DNA of 64,000 bases. It comes from Chthonomonas calidirosea T49. Its GTDB lineage: Bacteria > Armatimonadota > Chthonomonadetes > Chthonomonadales > Chthonomonadaceae. The stretch is taken from positions 3,209,241-3,273,240 of the forward strand of contig NC_021487.1 in the NCBI RefSeq assembly GCF_000427095.1, read 5' to 3'. The notes below the pieces were generated by a model. The model made no database searches. It was not told the origin of the DNA and was given only the letters and a program-made list of their open reading frames with translations. A program made the position numbers and the translations under genes. Position 1 is the first letter of the stretch, and every line of letters starts with the position of its first letter. This document shows, piece by piece, positions 55,601 through 64,000 of this stretch.

Positions 55601-57010
55601 ATGGCTGCAGTAGATCCGAGAGTGTTTCGGAATTACGATATACGGGCGCTTGTGCCTGAACTGGTAGATGAACATAGCGAGTTCTACGCGATGCTGGGCG
55701 ACCCGAAAGCGTTTCTGGCTCCGTTGGATACGGAGGGGGTCACCCAAATAGGTCGCGGTCTGGCCGGTCTGTTCGGCGCCCCCAAAGTCTATATTGGCTA
55801 CGATGCCCGTCTTTCGGGGCCGGCTTGGGCGCGGGCTTTGGCCGAAGGGTTAACCCAGCAAGGGGTAGATGTGGTGTTGCTGGGGCGGTGTACCACCGAC
55901 ACCATCTACTATGTGTCGGGCAAGTACAACCTGCCTGGCGTAGAGATAACGGCCTCGCACAGCCCCAAGGAGCTCAATGGCATGAAGATGGTGCGCGGCG
56001 GCGCCCAGGTGATCGGCATGGGGTCGGGCATGGAGGAGCTGCGCGATAGCGTGCTGGCAGGGCGGTTTCCGGAAGCCGAGCGTGAGGGGCATGTAGAAGA
56101 GCAAGATATTCTGCCGGAGTATGTCGATCACCTGATGCAGTTTATTGACCCGGAGAAGGTGCGCCCCCTACGTCTTGTAGCCGATGCTGGCAACGGCGTG
56201 GGCGGGCTGCCGGCCCATGAGATTTTTCGACGGATTCCTCAGCTTAAGGTGACGGAGCTGTTTTTCGAACCAGATGGCCACTTTCCAAATCACGGCCCCA
56301 ACCCCTTCGAGCCGGAGAACATTGTGACCCTAACGGAGGCGGTAAAACGCGAGGGGGCCGACTTGGGAGTCGCATGGGACGGCGACGCCGATAGGGTGTT
56401 CTTTGTGGATGAGACAGGCAAACCGATACCGGGCGACTTTATTACGGCGCTGGTGGCCCGTCACTTCCTTCAACGTTTTCCTGGTGCCACCATCGTCTAC
56501 GATATTCGCGCCTCGTGGGTGGTGCCGGACTGGGTAAAAAAGATGGGCGGTGTGCCCGTCTCCGAGCGCGTGGGGCATTCGTTCATTAAGCGCACCATGC
56601 GCGCCCACAACGCTGTGTTCGGAGGAGAGGTCTCTGGCCACTACTACTTCCGCGATCACTTCTATGCTGACAACGGTTTCATCCCCATGCTCGCGGTGCT
56701 GCAGATGCTCAGCGAAAGTGGAACTAGCATGAGCCAGCTGATCGCTAGCCTGGGCGAGTACTATATCTCCGGCGAGATCAACTCCACGGTGCCCGATGTA
56801 CAGGCCGTGCTCGATCGCATTAAGGAGCGCTACGCGGATGCCAAGCTCGATTTTCGCGATGGCGTTACCGTGGAGTATCCCGATTGGCACTTTAACGTGC
56901 GACCTTCGGCCAACGACCCCGTGATCCGTCTTAACCTCGAGGCGAAGAGTCAGCAGGAGATGGAGCGACGACGGGATGAAGTTTTGGCCATCATTCGTGG
57001 GCAGGCCTAA
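55601..57010 (+). CDS. Phosphomannomutase/phosphoglucomutase-family protein
   Basis: 469 residues of the alpha-D-phosphohexomutase family, four domains. The phosphoserine loop is ITASHSPKELNGMKM (Ser119), where most members have TASHNP; the metal loop is AWDGDADRVFFVDE (Asp260, 262, 264); the sugar-binding loop is GEVSGHYYFRDHFYADNG; the phosphate-binding end is VRPSANDPVIRLNLEAK. The enzyme would interconvert hexose 6- and 1-phosphates for nucleotide sugars, feeding the polysaccharide locus at 26-39 kb, though that link is inference. ATG at 55601 after GGAGAGG. Confidence 0.93.
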   Translation: MAAVDPRVFRNYDIRALVPELVDEHSEFYAMLGDPKAFLAPLDTEGVTQIGRGLAGLFGAPKVYIGYDARLSGPAWARALAEGLTQQGVDVVLLGRCTTDTIYYVSGKYNLPGVEITASHSPKELNGMKMVRGGAQVIGMGSGMEELRDSVLAGRFPEAEREGHVEEQDILPEYVDHLMQFIDPEKVRPLRLVADAGNGVGGLPAHEIFRRIPQLKVTELFFEPDGHFPNHGPNPFEPENIVTLTEAVKREGADLGVAWDGDADRVFFVDETGKPIPGDFITALVARHFLQRFPGATIVYDIRASWVVPDWVKKMGGVPVSERVGHSFIKRTMRAHNAVFGGEVSGHYYFRDHFYADNGFIPMLAVLQMLSESGTSMSQLIASLGEYYISGEINSTVPDVQAVLDRIKERYADAKLDFRDGVTVEYPDWHFNVRPSANDPVIRLNLEAKSQQEMERRRDEVLAIIRGQA

Positions 57011-57027
57011 GTGAAGGAGCGGAAACG

Positions 57028-57906
57028 ATGGACGATCTGCGTCACCAACATCTGGTAGAGACGGAATGGCTGGCCGAGCGCATTGCGGAGGGAGATAACA
57101 CCCTGCGTATTGTGGATATGCGGGGGAGGGTGGAGCTGGAGACCCAGCCGGATGGCACGCAGATCTCTCGTTACCTGGGGGCACCTGACGCGTATGAGCG
57201 CGGCCATATCCCCGGTGCCATCTACCTGGACTGGACGAAGGACATCGTTGCCGAAGACGACCCGGTGCCTGTGCAGGTGGCCTCTTTCGAGAAGCTGGCA
57301 AAAGTTTTCGGCGAGGCCGGCATCGGCAACGAGCACTTGGTGATCGCTTACGACGACCATCCGGCCTCTCAATTTGCCACGCGATTGTGGTGGGTAATGC
57401 GCTATTGCGGGCATGAGAAGGTGCGCGTGCTGAACGGCGGGTGGAACAAATGGGTAAGGGAGGGACGGGCTATCTCCACAGAAAAACCCAACTACCCAAC
57501 AGCGCATTTCGTTCCGAACCCACAGCCTCAGTGGCGCATAACGGCCGAGGAGTTAAAGGCGTGCCTGGGCACCGACGTGCAGATTATAGATGCGCGCGAT
57601 GAGGGACAGTACACGGGCAAAATACGTCGCGGTCCACGGGCCGGACGCATTCCGGGCGCCCTCTCTTTGCCAAGAGAGCGTTTGGTAGGACCGGATGGCT
57701 GTTACCGCCCCACCGAGGAGCTGCGCAAGCTGATTGAGGAGCTGCGCCTTCAACCCGATCGCCCGGTGGTGGCCTACTGCAACGGCGGTGTGGCAGCGAC
57801 GACCGTGCTGTTCACTCTCTCCATGTTGGGCCATAACCACTTGAAGAACTACGATGGCTCTTGGAACGAGTGGGGGACACGTCCCGATCTGCCGGTGGAG
57901 GTTTGA
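57028..57906 (+). CDS. Sulfurtransferase with two rhodanese domains
   Basis: 292 residues with two tandem rhodanese domains (about 1-135 and 160-290), the thiosulfate / 3-mercaptopyruvate sulfurtransferase form. The first domain is inactive-type; the second has the active-site loop VVAYCNGGVAATTVLF, where Cys253 would carry the persulfide. The loop CNGGVAA differs from the usual CRKGVTA of rhodanese and CGSGVTA of mercaptopyruvate enzymes, so the sulfur donor is uncertain. The RIPGALSLPRERLV end of the linker is canonical. It starts 17 bp after the hexomutase. Confidence 0.93.
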   Translation: MDDLRHQHLVETEWLAERIAEGDNTLRIVDMRGRVELETQPDGTQISRYLGAPDAYERGHIPGAIYLDWTKDIVAEDDPVPVQVASFEKLAKVFGEAGIGNEHLVIAYDDHPASQFATRLWWVMRYCGHEKVRVLNGGWNKWVREGRAISTEKPNYPTAHFVPNPQPQWRITAEELKACLGTDVQIIDARDEGQYTGKIRRGPRAGRIPGALSLPRERLVGPDGCYRPTEELRKLIEELRLQPDRPVVAYCNGGVAATTVLFTLSMLGHNHLKNYDGSWNEWGTRPDLPVEV

Positions 57907-57953
57907 AGCAACCGCAGCCCCCCAAGCGTATCTTCTTGATGGAGACTCCTCCG

Positions 57954-57973
57954 CGGCTCCATAGCGGGAGCCG
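57954..57973 (+). terminator. Weak intrinsic hairpin between rhodanese and aldolase genes
   Basis: A 7-bp stem CGGCTCC/GGAGCCG with a 6-nt loop (57954-57973), followed by a pyrimidine-rich stretch with few contiguous T; may partly end the upstream transcript. Confidence 0.35.
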
Positions 57974-58062
57974 TTGCTCTTCCTCTTCTCCGCTATGCCG
58001 CGTTCTCGCGGCTAACGATCGAAAGCGACGTAAAAAACCTTCCATAGGAGTAGATAACGTTT

Positions 58063-58962
58063 ATGCCTCACCCACAAGCCGGGAAACTGCGCGGAATCCT
58101 CACCGCCATTAATACGCCTTTTCACCCAGATGGGCGCTTGGCGCTGGAACATATGCCGGCCCTGCTCGACTTTCAGAGGGCAGCAGGGATTGATGGGGTG
58201 ATCGTGGCGGGAACCAACGGCGAGGGGACCTCGCTTTCGGTTGCCGAACGTAAGCAGCTGCTTGAAACCGTGATGGCGCACCGCGGCGATCTGCTAGTGG
58301 TAGCTGGAACCGGAGCCGCTGCAGTGACCGACGCGCTCGATCTCACGCTTCATGCCGCCGAAGTAGGGGCGGATGCGGTTTTGGTGCTGCCCCCCTTCTT
58401 CTTCAAAAATCCGACCGATGAGGGGGTCGCCGCTTACTTTCGACCGCTGCTCGAGCATGTGGATATCCCTCTGCTGCTCTACAACATTCCCCAATATTCG
58501 GCGGTTCGCATTACCGATGGGCTGATGGCGCTTCTCTCGGACTGCCCGAATCTTTCGGGGGTAAAAGACAGCACGGGGGATTGGGAAAGCTCTCGCAATT
58601 TTATCGAGCGCTATCCGCATCTGCGCATCTTCACGGGCAGCGATAGGCTGCTGGCGCGTTCCCTGCGCCATAAGTCGGCGGGCGGCATTTCGGGGGCAGC
58701 GAACTGTTTCCCCGAAGTCATCGTTGCCGCGAGAACGGCTTGGGAACTGGGCGATGAGGCGGGGCTGGATAGGGCTCAGAAACGCATTGACGCGCTGCTC
58801 GATATACTGCATCGCTATCCACCTATGGCAACTAGCAAAAGCGTTTTGGCTCATCGTGGGTTGCCGCGACTCAGCGTGCGCCCGCCTTTGGTGGACCTAA
58901 CGCCGTCGCAGGAGCAGGCGTTGCTGGGAGAGTTGCGCGAGGCCGGCTTTCTGCCGGCATAA
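58063..58962 (+). CDS. Dihydrodipicolinate synthase-family aldolase (DapA superfamily)
   Basis: 299 residues, class I (Schiff-base) TIM-barrel aldolase. Seen: GTNGEGTSLSVAERKQLLE (the family GxxGE motif, Asn where DapA has Thr), LLLYNIPQYSAVRI with the catalytic Tyr, and GVKDSTGDWES with the Schiff-base Lys. The sequence does not distinguish DapA from the relatives acting on 2-keto-3-deoxy sugar acids or N-acetylneuraminate; no lysine genes are nearby, so a keto-sugar-acid aldolase is at least as likely, and would link to the UxaA-type dehydratase. ATG after GGAG. Confidence 0.92.
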   Translation: MPHPQAGKLRGILTAINTPFHPDGRLALEHMPALLDFQRAAGIDGVIVAGTNGEGTSLSVAERKQLLETVMAHRGDLLVVAGTGAAAVTDALDLTLHAAEVGADAVLVLPPFFFKNPTDEGVAAYFRPLLEHVDIPLLLYNIPQYSAVRITDGLMALLSDCPNLSGVKDSTGDWESSRNFIERYPHLRIFTGSDRLLARSLRHKSAGGISGAANCFPEVIVAARTAWELGDEAGLDRAQKRIDALLDILHRYPPMATSKSVLAHRGLPRLSVRPPLVDLTPSQEQALLGELREAGFLPA

Positions 58963-58987
58963 ACCCATCTCAAAGGAGGTGTAGGAC

Positions 58988-59929
58988 ATGAAAGCGATTG
59001 TGGTTCCAACCTTCACGAATCCGCCCACACTGCGTTACGAAGACGTGCCACAGCCGCAAATAGCGGAGGACGAGGTGTTGGTGCGGGTTCGGGCAACGAG
59101 CGTGAACCCCGTGGATACCTACATCTGCACGGGCGCAGCCCAGAGCTGGCTAAACCTGAAACTGCCTTTGATACCCGGTGCCGACTTTGCCGGTGTAGTG
59201 GAGGCGGTTGGCAGCAAGGTGAAGGACGTGAAGCCCGGCGATGAGGTCTACAGCTACTCGCCGCTGCAACGACTTGGCGCTTTTGCGGAGTATTTGGCGG
59301 TTCCCGCCGCTATTGTGGCTCCAAAGCCACCAACCCTCACGTTTGAAGAGGCGGCTTCCCTGCCCATTGTCGCGCTAACGGCTTGGCAGTCGCTGTTCGA
59401 GGCCGCGCAGCTGAAAGCGGGTCAGAAGGTGCTGATTCACTCGGCGGCCGGTGGGGTAGGCACGATGGCCGTGCAGCTGGCCAAGGCGCACGGTGCCTAT
59501 GTCTACGGAACGGCCTCTTCCGGCAATATCTCCTTTTTGAAAGAGCTTGGGGTGGACACCCCTATTGACTACACCAGCACCCCCTTCGAACAGGTTGCCA
59601 AAGAGGTAGATGTAGTGTTCGATATGGTGGGCGGAGAGACGTTGATGCGCTCTTTGCAGACGCTGAAGCCCGGTGGCTGCCTGGTCTCCATCGTGGGAGG
59701 TAGTGCGAACCCGGAAGCGGCTAAAGAGGCCGAGAAGCGGGGCGTGCGCTATGTGTACGTGCTGGTACGGCCGGATAGAGCGCAGCTTCAGCACCTCAAT
59801 GAGCTGATCGCGGCAGGTAAGCTGCGTCCCTATATTGCCAAAAGCTACGCCCTCGAGCAGGCCGGCGAGGCGTTAGCGCAGGTGGCTACGCGCCACACGC
59901 GCGGTAAGGTCGTGATGCATGTGCCCTAG
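58988..59929 (+). CDS. Quinone oxidoreductase-like MDR protein (zinc-free)
   Basis: 313 residues of the quinone oxidoreductase branch of the medium-chain dehydrogenases: VRATSVNPVDTYICTGAAQS at the N-terminus, and the NADPH loop HSAAGGVGTMAVQLAKAHGA. No zinc ligands, so a Qor-like NADPH-dependent quinone or enone reductase. AGGAGGTG before the ATG at 58988. It follows the aldolase by 25 bp and ends 6 bp before the convergent thiolase stop. Confidence 0.93.
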   Translation: MKAIVVPTFTNPPTLRYEDVPQPQIAEDEVLVRVRATSVNPVDTYICTGAAQSWLNLKLPLIPGADFAGVVEAVGSKVKDVKPGDEVYSYSPLQRLGAFAEYLAVPAAIVAPKPPTLTFEEAASLPIVALTAWQSLFEAAQLKAGQKVLIHSAAGGVGTMAVQLAKAHGAYVYGTASSGNISFLKELGVDTPIDYTSTPFEQVAKEVDVVFDMVGGETLMRSLQTLKPGGCLVSIVGGSANPEAAKEAEKRGVRYVYVLVRPDRAQLQHLNELIAAGKLRPYIAKSYALEQAGEALAQVATRHTRGKVVMHVP

Positions 59930-59935
59930 GGGCGT

Positions 59936-61090
59936 TTACGCATAGATCTCGAAAAGCCCGGCAGCGCCCATACCGAGCGCGGCGCACATGGTCACCAAAC
60001 CGTAGCGCGCCTTTCGCCGGGCGCCCTCGTAGAGCAGAGTCACCGTCTGACGTGCCCCGGTCGCGCCTAGCGGATGCCCTAAGGCGATCGCGCCGCCGTT
60101 CACGTTAACGCGCTCCATAGGGAGCGGATAGAGCTTGTTGGCCGCCAACACCTGGGCCGCGAACGCCTCGTTGAACTCGATGAGATCGATCTGTTCGAGG
60201 GCAATGCCCAGCCGTTGCAGCAGTTTCGGGATGGCGTAGGCGGGGGCGATGCCGAATTGAAGGGGGCTTACCGCTACCGTTGTGTACCCAACAAAGCGGG
60301 CAAGGGGCTTTAGATTCAGCTTGTTAGCATGGGATTCGCTGGTGAGCACCAACGCTGCGGCGCCATCGCTGCGTTGTGAGCTATTGCCTGCGGTGAGGAT
60401 GCCGTTGGGTATGAAGGCTGGCTTAAGCGCCGCCAGGGCTTCGAGCGAGGTATCGCGCCGAGGCCCCTCATCTTGCGCAAAAAGGAGGGTCTCACCCGCC
60501 TCGTTGGTGATGGGAACCGGCTCGAGCTCGGCCGCAAAAAGTCCCTTGTCCTGAGCTGCTATGGCCTTTTGATGGCTCATGAACGCGTACCGATCGGCCT
60601 CTTCGCGGGTGATGGCAAAATCTTTGACCAGCTGTTCCACCGAGGGCCCCATGCCAAGGTAGGTATCGGGTCGTTTTTGGGCGAGCACGGGGTTAGGACG
60701 TAAAGAGGGGCCCATGAACGGGACGAGGCTCATCGACTCGGTGCCACCGGCTATCACGGTTTCGGCTTGGCCTGTGGCGATTTTGGCGGCTGCCAAGGCG
60801 ATGGCCTCTAGCCCTGAGGCGCAGAAGCGGTTAATGGTTAACCCCGGTATCTCCTCCGGCAGACCGGCGCGGAGCGCCGCGATACGGGCGACGTTCAGGC
60901 CCTGCTCGGCCTCTGGGGAAGCACAACCTAAAATAACGTCCTCCACCGTATGGGGATCGATTCCTGCCCGACGAACGGCTGCTTCCACCACGAGGGCGGC
61001 TAGATCATCGGGGCGCGTCTCTCGGAGGGCACCTTTGCCCGCTTTCCCGATGGGGGTTCTTACCGCGCTTACAATGACAACGGATTCCAT
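59936..61090 (-). CDS. Thiolase (acetyl-CoA acetyltransferase type)
   Basis: 384 residues from the ATG at 61090, preceded by AAGGAG; the frame is open to 61348 but lacks homology there. Family motifs: VSAVRTPIGKAGKG, the acyl-accepting Cys in TINRFCASGLEA, NEAFAAQVLA, GHPLGATGARQ and the C-terminal catalytic Cys in MCAALGMGAAG. It either condenses two acetyl-CoA to acetoacetyl-CoA or cleaves 3-ketoacyl-CoA in fatty-acid breakdown; it stands alone, so the direction is not settled by context. Confidence 0.95.
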   Translation of the reverse strand: MESVVIVSAVRTPIGKAGKGALRETRPDDLAALVVEAAVRRAGIDPHTVEDVILGCASPEAEQGLNVARIAALRAGLPEEIPGLTINRFCASGLEAIALAAAKIATGQAETVIAGGTESMSLVPFMGPSLRPNPVLAQKRPDTYLGMGPSVEQLVKDFAITREEADRYAFMSHQKAIAAQDKGLFAAELEPVPITNEAGETLLFAQDEGPRRDTSLEALAALKPAFIPNGILTAGNSSQRSDGAAALVLTSESHANKLNLKPLARFVGYTTVAVSPLQFGIAPAYAIPKLLQRLGIALEQIDLIEFNEAFAAQVLAANKLYPLPMERVNVNGGAIALGHPLGATGARQTVTLLYEGARRKARYGLVTMCAALGMGAAGLFEIYA

Positions 61091-61187
61091 CGTATTCTCC
61101 TTCTGTTTAGTATACGTCGAAAGCGGCCTCGGGTGGATGGTCTCAGCGCGGTCTAGGTCACCTGCCGTTTCCAGTGGGGGCAATAAT

Positions 61188-61961
61188 CTAGGGGGGTAGG
61201 GCGAGCTTGGGAAAGAGACGATAGGCGTTTTGGGTGGTGATGGAGGCAACTTGATCGAGATCGAGGCAGCGTAAGCCGGCAAGCTTTTCAGCCACAATGC
61301 GCGTGAAGGCCGGCTCGTTGCGCCTTCCCCGATAGGGTGCTGGCGCAAGGTAAGGGGCGTCGGTTTCTAAGAGAAGGTGCTCTGGAGCGATGCACATGGC
61401 CGAATCGCGCACGTTTTGCGCCGATGGGAAGGTGAGCGTGCCACCAAAACCGAGCGCAAGCCCTAAACTGGCAGCCCGCTGTGCCTGTTCTGGGGTACCG
61501 CCCCAACAGTGCATAACACCAGGCAGGGGATGCGCGGCGAGAACGGATAAGGTCTCCTCATAGGCCTCTCGGCAGTGGATGATAACGGGCAGGTCGAGCT
61601 CCTTGGCCAGCCGAAGCTGTTCTTCAAAGGCGCGATACTGCTGTTCGCGTGGAGAGAGATCGCGGTAGAAATCGAGGCCTATCTCTCCAATAGCGACGAC
61701 CGCATCCATGCGGGCCAACTCGCGGAAGCGGGCGGCAATGGCGTCATTCCAGGTGGTAGCATCGTGAGGATGGATGCCGATGGCGGCGTAGAGGATGCCG
61801 GGATGGGCAAGGCTAAGCCGAAGCGCCTCCTCGCTGCTAGGCCCGTCGTAGCCCACCACGATCATCTTGCGAACATCGGCGGCGAGCGCTCTTTCCAGAC
61901 ACCCTTGGAGATCGTCTCGAAGGCGCTCATGGTTGAGATGGCAGTGCGTGTCAATGAACAT
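61188..61961 (-). CDS. tatD: TatD-family metal-dependent hydrolase (DNase)
   Basis: 257 residues. All TatD metal-site motifs are present: FIDTHCHLNH, the Glu in VVAIGEIGLDFYRD, VIIHCREAYEE, VMHCWGGTPE and LLETDAPYLAP. Members are cytosolic 3-prime to 5-prime exonucleases involved in DNA repair or turnover. The ATG at 61961 begins MFIDTHCHL, the typical start; an in-frame GTG two codons earlier is possible. Minus strand, single gene. Confidence 0.95.
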   Translation of the reverse strand: MFIDTHCHLNHERLRDDLQGCLERALAADVRKMIVVGYDGPSSEEALRLSLAHPGILYAAIGIHPHDATTWNDAIAARFRELARMDAVVAIGEIGLDFYRDLSPREQQYRAFEEQLRLAKELDLPVIIHCREAYEETLSVLAAHPLPGVMHCWGGTPEQAQRAASLGLALGFGGTLTFPSAQNVRDSAMCIAPEHLLLETDAPYLAPAPYRGRRNEPAFTRIVAEKLAGLRCLDLDQVASITTQNAYRLFPKLALPP

Positions 61962-62063
61962 GGTCACTATTCTACACCGTTTCTCTCCCGTTTTGCCATT
62001 GGAACCTCAGTAAGCGCGTTGGGCGTAAGGGAAATGAACGGCAATAATAACGAGGGAGAAGAG

Positions 62064-62576
62064 ATGCGAAAACGTTTCGGAACGATCTTCGCGTTGGCTT
62101 TCGGCATGGCACTGCATGCGAACGCTCAGTTGGCACAGCCCCATTTTGTGAAGGTATCGGTGCAAAACCCAAAAACCGCGGCCGTCCATAAGGTCTTTCA
62201 GGTGAAAGTGCAGGTCATTATCGCTCCACCCTATCATATTCAGGCCCACTCGCCGGCACCCAATTTCATTCCCACCGTTCTCACGGTGAAAACGCCACCG
62301 TACCTGCATGTGGAGAAGATCCTCTATCCGCCAGCAAAGTCCATCCGGTTTGCCGGTCAGCAGATACCGGTCTACGAAGGCACGATCACGGTGGAGGCTC
62401 TGCTAAAGGCCGATCGCCCCGGCACATTTCTTCTCCCAATCGTTTTGCGGTATCAGGGCTGCAACGAAAGCACCTGCTATCCGCCCACGGAGCTGCAAAC
62501 CAAGACCAAGATCGTGGTGGGGGCGACAAAAGTCTCCCTAAAGGCGTCTAGCGGCCTGGAAAGGGGACTAAAATGA
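62064..62576 (+). CDS. Exported protein with DsbD N-terminal-like domain
   Basis: 170 residues from the ATG at 62064 (GAGGGAGAAGAG upstream). Signal peptide (FGTIFALAFGMALHANA, about 5-22), then a beta-sandwich resembling the N-terminal domain of DsbD (KVQVIIAPPYHIQAHSPAPN) with a Cys pair in YQGCNESTCYPPTELQT. In DsbD the alpha domain passes electrons from the membrane domain to periplasmic oxidoreductases. Here it is a stand-alone copy whose TGA overlaps the ATG of the next gene (ATGA), so the two are coupled. Confidence 0.88.
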   Translation: MRKRFGTIFALAFGMALHANAQLAQPHFVKVSVQNPKTAAVHKVFQVKVQVIIAPPYHIQAHSPAPNFIPTVLTVKTPPYLHVEKILYPPAKSIRFAGQQIPVYEGTITVEALLKADRPGTFLLPIVLRYQGCNESTCYPPTELQTKTKIVVGATKVSLKASSGLERGLK

Positions 62577-64000
62577 GGCGCGTTTTTGGAGAGCTAATCG
62601 TTATTGGGCTCCTTATAGGCGCTTTTCTACCGGCCTTCGGGCAGCTGGGAGGGGCGACGCATATCGCGTTCCAAGCGACCCTTGTTCCGCCGGATGCCAG
62701 GGCGGGTGAGGGCGCCCAGATTGTGCTGACCGCCAAAATAGATCCCGGCTATCATCTGTACTCGCTGACGCAGCCGGAGGGGGGGCCGGTACGCACGACG
62801 ATCACGGTGCCTGCTGGTGGCCCGTTTGCGTTTGTGGGAAAGGCGGTTCAGCCTCCCTTCCGGTCGGTTTTCGACCCAGGGTTTCAAATAACCGATCAGG
62901 AGTACGAGGGGGCGGTTGCCTTTGGCATCCCCGTGAAGCTGCGTTCAGGGATAGCGGGGGCGCAAAAGGCTCTTATCGAGGTGCACTATCAGCTTTGCAC
63001 CGATAGGAACTGTCTCATCCCTACAACGGTATCGGTGCCGTTGAGCTTTCGCGTGGCGCCAGGCCCACCACGTCCCGACCATCTGCAGCCGATCACCTCG
63101 GTGCCGCCGCAGCCTGCGGGCGCTGCAACGGGTAGCCCTCCTTCAACCACGATGGAGCAAACGGCCGCCTCACCGCCGATCAGCGATTCCACCCGTCGCT
63201 CCATTGCTTTAGCAGAACATCGAGGTCTGTTGAGCTTCTTGCTTCTCTCGATGGGGGCTGGGTTCTTAGCGTTGCTTACCCCTTGCGTCTTCCCGATGGT
63301 GCCCATCACCGTGAGCTTCTTTTCCAAGCGGCGTCAGCAGAAGACGTGGGAAGGTATTCGTGATGCCTTAGCCTACTGTTTTGGTATTATAGCGACGTTC
63401 ACGTTTTTGGGGGTTGCAGCGGCGGTGCTCTTTAAGGCCACGGGCATTCGCGCCATCGCCAACAATCCTTTTGTGAACCTTGCTTTGGCCGTTCTGTTCA
63501 TTGCGCTGGGCATCAATCTCATGGGTGGATTTGAGATCGCGTTGCCAGCAGGTTTGGCCAACCGCTTTGCTGCGGGCGCGCAGAAAGCGGGGGTTTTGGG
63601 GCCGTTTTTCATGGGGCTTACCTTTACGCTCACCACATTCACCTGCACCGTGGCCTTTGTAGGCACGTTGTTGGCTGCCGCAGCGGAGGGCGATCTTTTC
63701 TATCCCATTGTGGGCATGTTGGGGTTTAGTGTGGCCTTCGCCCTGCCTTTCTTCCTGCTGGCCCTTTTTCCACAGTATGTTGCCCGACTGCCGCATTCAG
63801 GCTCGTGGCTTACCACCGTCAAGGCCTATCTAGGCTTTGTGGAGTTGGCTGCTGCCGTGAAGTTTCTTTCCAATGCCGACCTCGTATGGAGTTTAGGTTG
63901 GCTTACCCGCCCCGTTTTCTTGGCGATCTGGGCGGCTATCGCGCTGATCGCGGGCTGCTATCTGATGGGCTGGTTGCTTCTGCCTCACGATACCACGGCA
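62573..64000 (+). CDS. dsbD: DsbD-like thiol:disulfide interchange protein (partial, runs off right edge)
   Basis: At least 475 residues. Signal peptide (LIVIGLLIGAFLPAFG), its own N-terminal alpha-type domain (QATLVPPDARAGEGAQIVL, with Cys pair in YQLCTDRNCLIPTT), a Pro-rich linker, then the membrane domain with the paired redox Cys in LALLTPCVFPMVPITVSFF and TTFTCTVAFVG. It carries electrons from thioredoxin in the cytoplasm to the periplasm; the C-terminal thioredoxin-like domain would lie beyond the window. Expressed from an ATG at 62573 that overlaps the preceding stop. Confidence 0.94.
   Translation, partial: MRRVFGELIVIGLLIGAFLPAFGQLGGATHIAFQATLVPPDARAGEGAQIVLTAKIDPGYHLYSLTQPEGGPVRTTITVPAGGPFAFVGKAVQPPFRSVFDPGFQITDQEYEGAVAFGIPVKLRSGIAGAQKALIEVHYQLCTDRNCLIPTTVSVPLSFRVAPGPPRPDHLQPITSVPPQPAGAATGSPPSTTMEQTAASPPISDSTRRSIALAEHRGLLSFLLLSMGAGFLALLTPCVFPMVPITVSFFSKRRQQKTWEGIRDALAYCFGIIATFTFLGVAAAVLFKATGIRAIANNPFVNLALAVLFIALGINLMGGFEIALPAGLANRFAAGAQKAGVLGPFFMGLTFTLTTFTCTVAFVGTLLAAAAEGDLFYPIVGMLGFSVAFALPFFLLALFPQYVARLPHSGSWLTTVKAYLGFVELAAAVKFLSNADLVWSLGWLTRPVFLAIWAAIALIAGCYLMGWLLLPHDTTA

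Noticed and set aside
61091-61348. N-terminal extension of the thiolase
   Set aside because: Basic low-complexity sequence overlapping the TatD gene end; thiolase homology starts at the ATG at 61090, which has a ribosome-binding site.

Overview
The window is one contiguous stretch of bacterial chromosome with no plasmid, phage or insertion-sequence hallmarks. Most genes are GC-rich, use many GTG and TTG starts, and carry clear Shine-Dalgarno sites. The mix is: LeuCD, class II aldolase, HslU, futalosine-type menaquinone synthesis (MqnD), CDGSH protein, secreted glycosidase-like proteins and a large surface-polysaccharide locus. It would suit a free-living heterotroph of the Armatimonadota (a Chthonomonas-like organism). 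That placement is an impression from gene content and style, not a computed result.

Layout. 1-3.3 kb: a two-component pair, an NtrC-like receiver (cut by the left edge) and a GAF-GAF-PAS sensor kinase. 3.4-7.3 kb: elongation factor P, a cysteine-rich membrane protein, then an AccB-like and an AccC-like gene whose active-site motifs are altered. 7.3-12.7 kb: SGNH hydrolase, Eis-like acetyltransferase, class II aldolase and HslU. 13-17 kb: UxaA-type dehydratase and a DUF5060-like glycosidase. 16.9-21.1 kb (minus): an operon GntR regulator - unknown protein - methyltransferase - leuC - leuD behind a consensus promoter. 21.1-25.8 kb: FxLYD protein, tRNA-Arg, a GAF-GGDEF-HD-GYP protein, a LarC N-terminal half, MqnD and a CDGSH protein.

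25.9-39 kb is a surface polysaccharide locus: six glycosyltransferases, an RfaE1-like sugar kinase, an O-antigen ligase/polymerase-like membrane protein, two membrane acyltransferases and two hexapeptide acetyltransferases that are both frameshifted. 39-42.7 kb: a secreted cytochrome-c-type protein split by a frameshift, preceded by a structured leader RNA, and a Gfo/Idh/MocA oxidoreductase. 43-45.4 kb: a protein made of about 22 HEAT-like repeats in AT-richer DNA. 45.6-49.2 kb: aldo-keto reductase, alcohol dehydrogenase and cupin, divergent from an AraC regulator (a YqhC-like aldehyde-response layout). 49.3-51.3 kb: an OLD/RecF-like ATPase plus a TOPRIM-like protein, a candidate antiviral pair. 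51.4-55.5 kb: a 1127-residue exported protein and a second copy of the 41-kb leader. 55.6-64 kb: phosphohexomutase, rhodanese, DapA-family aldolase, quinone oxidoreductase, thiolase, TatD, and a DsbD-like pair running off the right edge.

Most worth following: (1) the AccB/AccC-like pair, where the biotinyl lysine position is Gly and the carboxylase biotin-site motifs are changed; (2) the leader RNA present twice, 14 kb apart; (3) the ATPase-TOPRIM pair; (4) a GntR gene with no usable ATG, GTG or TTG where its conserved N-terminus begins; (5) several frameshifts at short G or C runs, which are either sequencing errors or genuine decay/phase switching.
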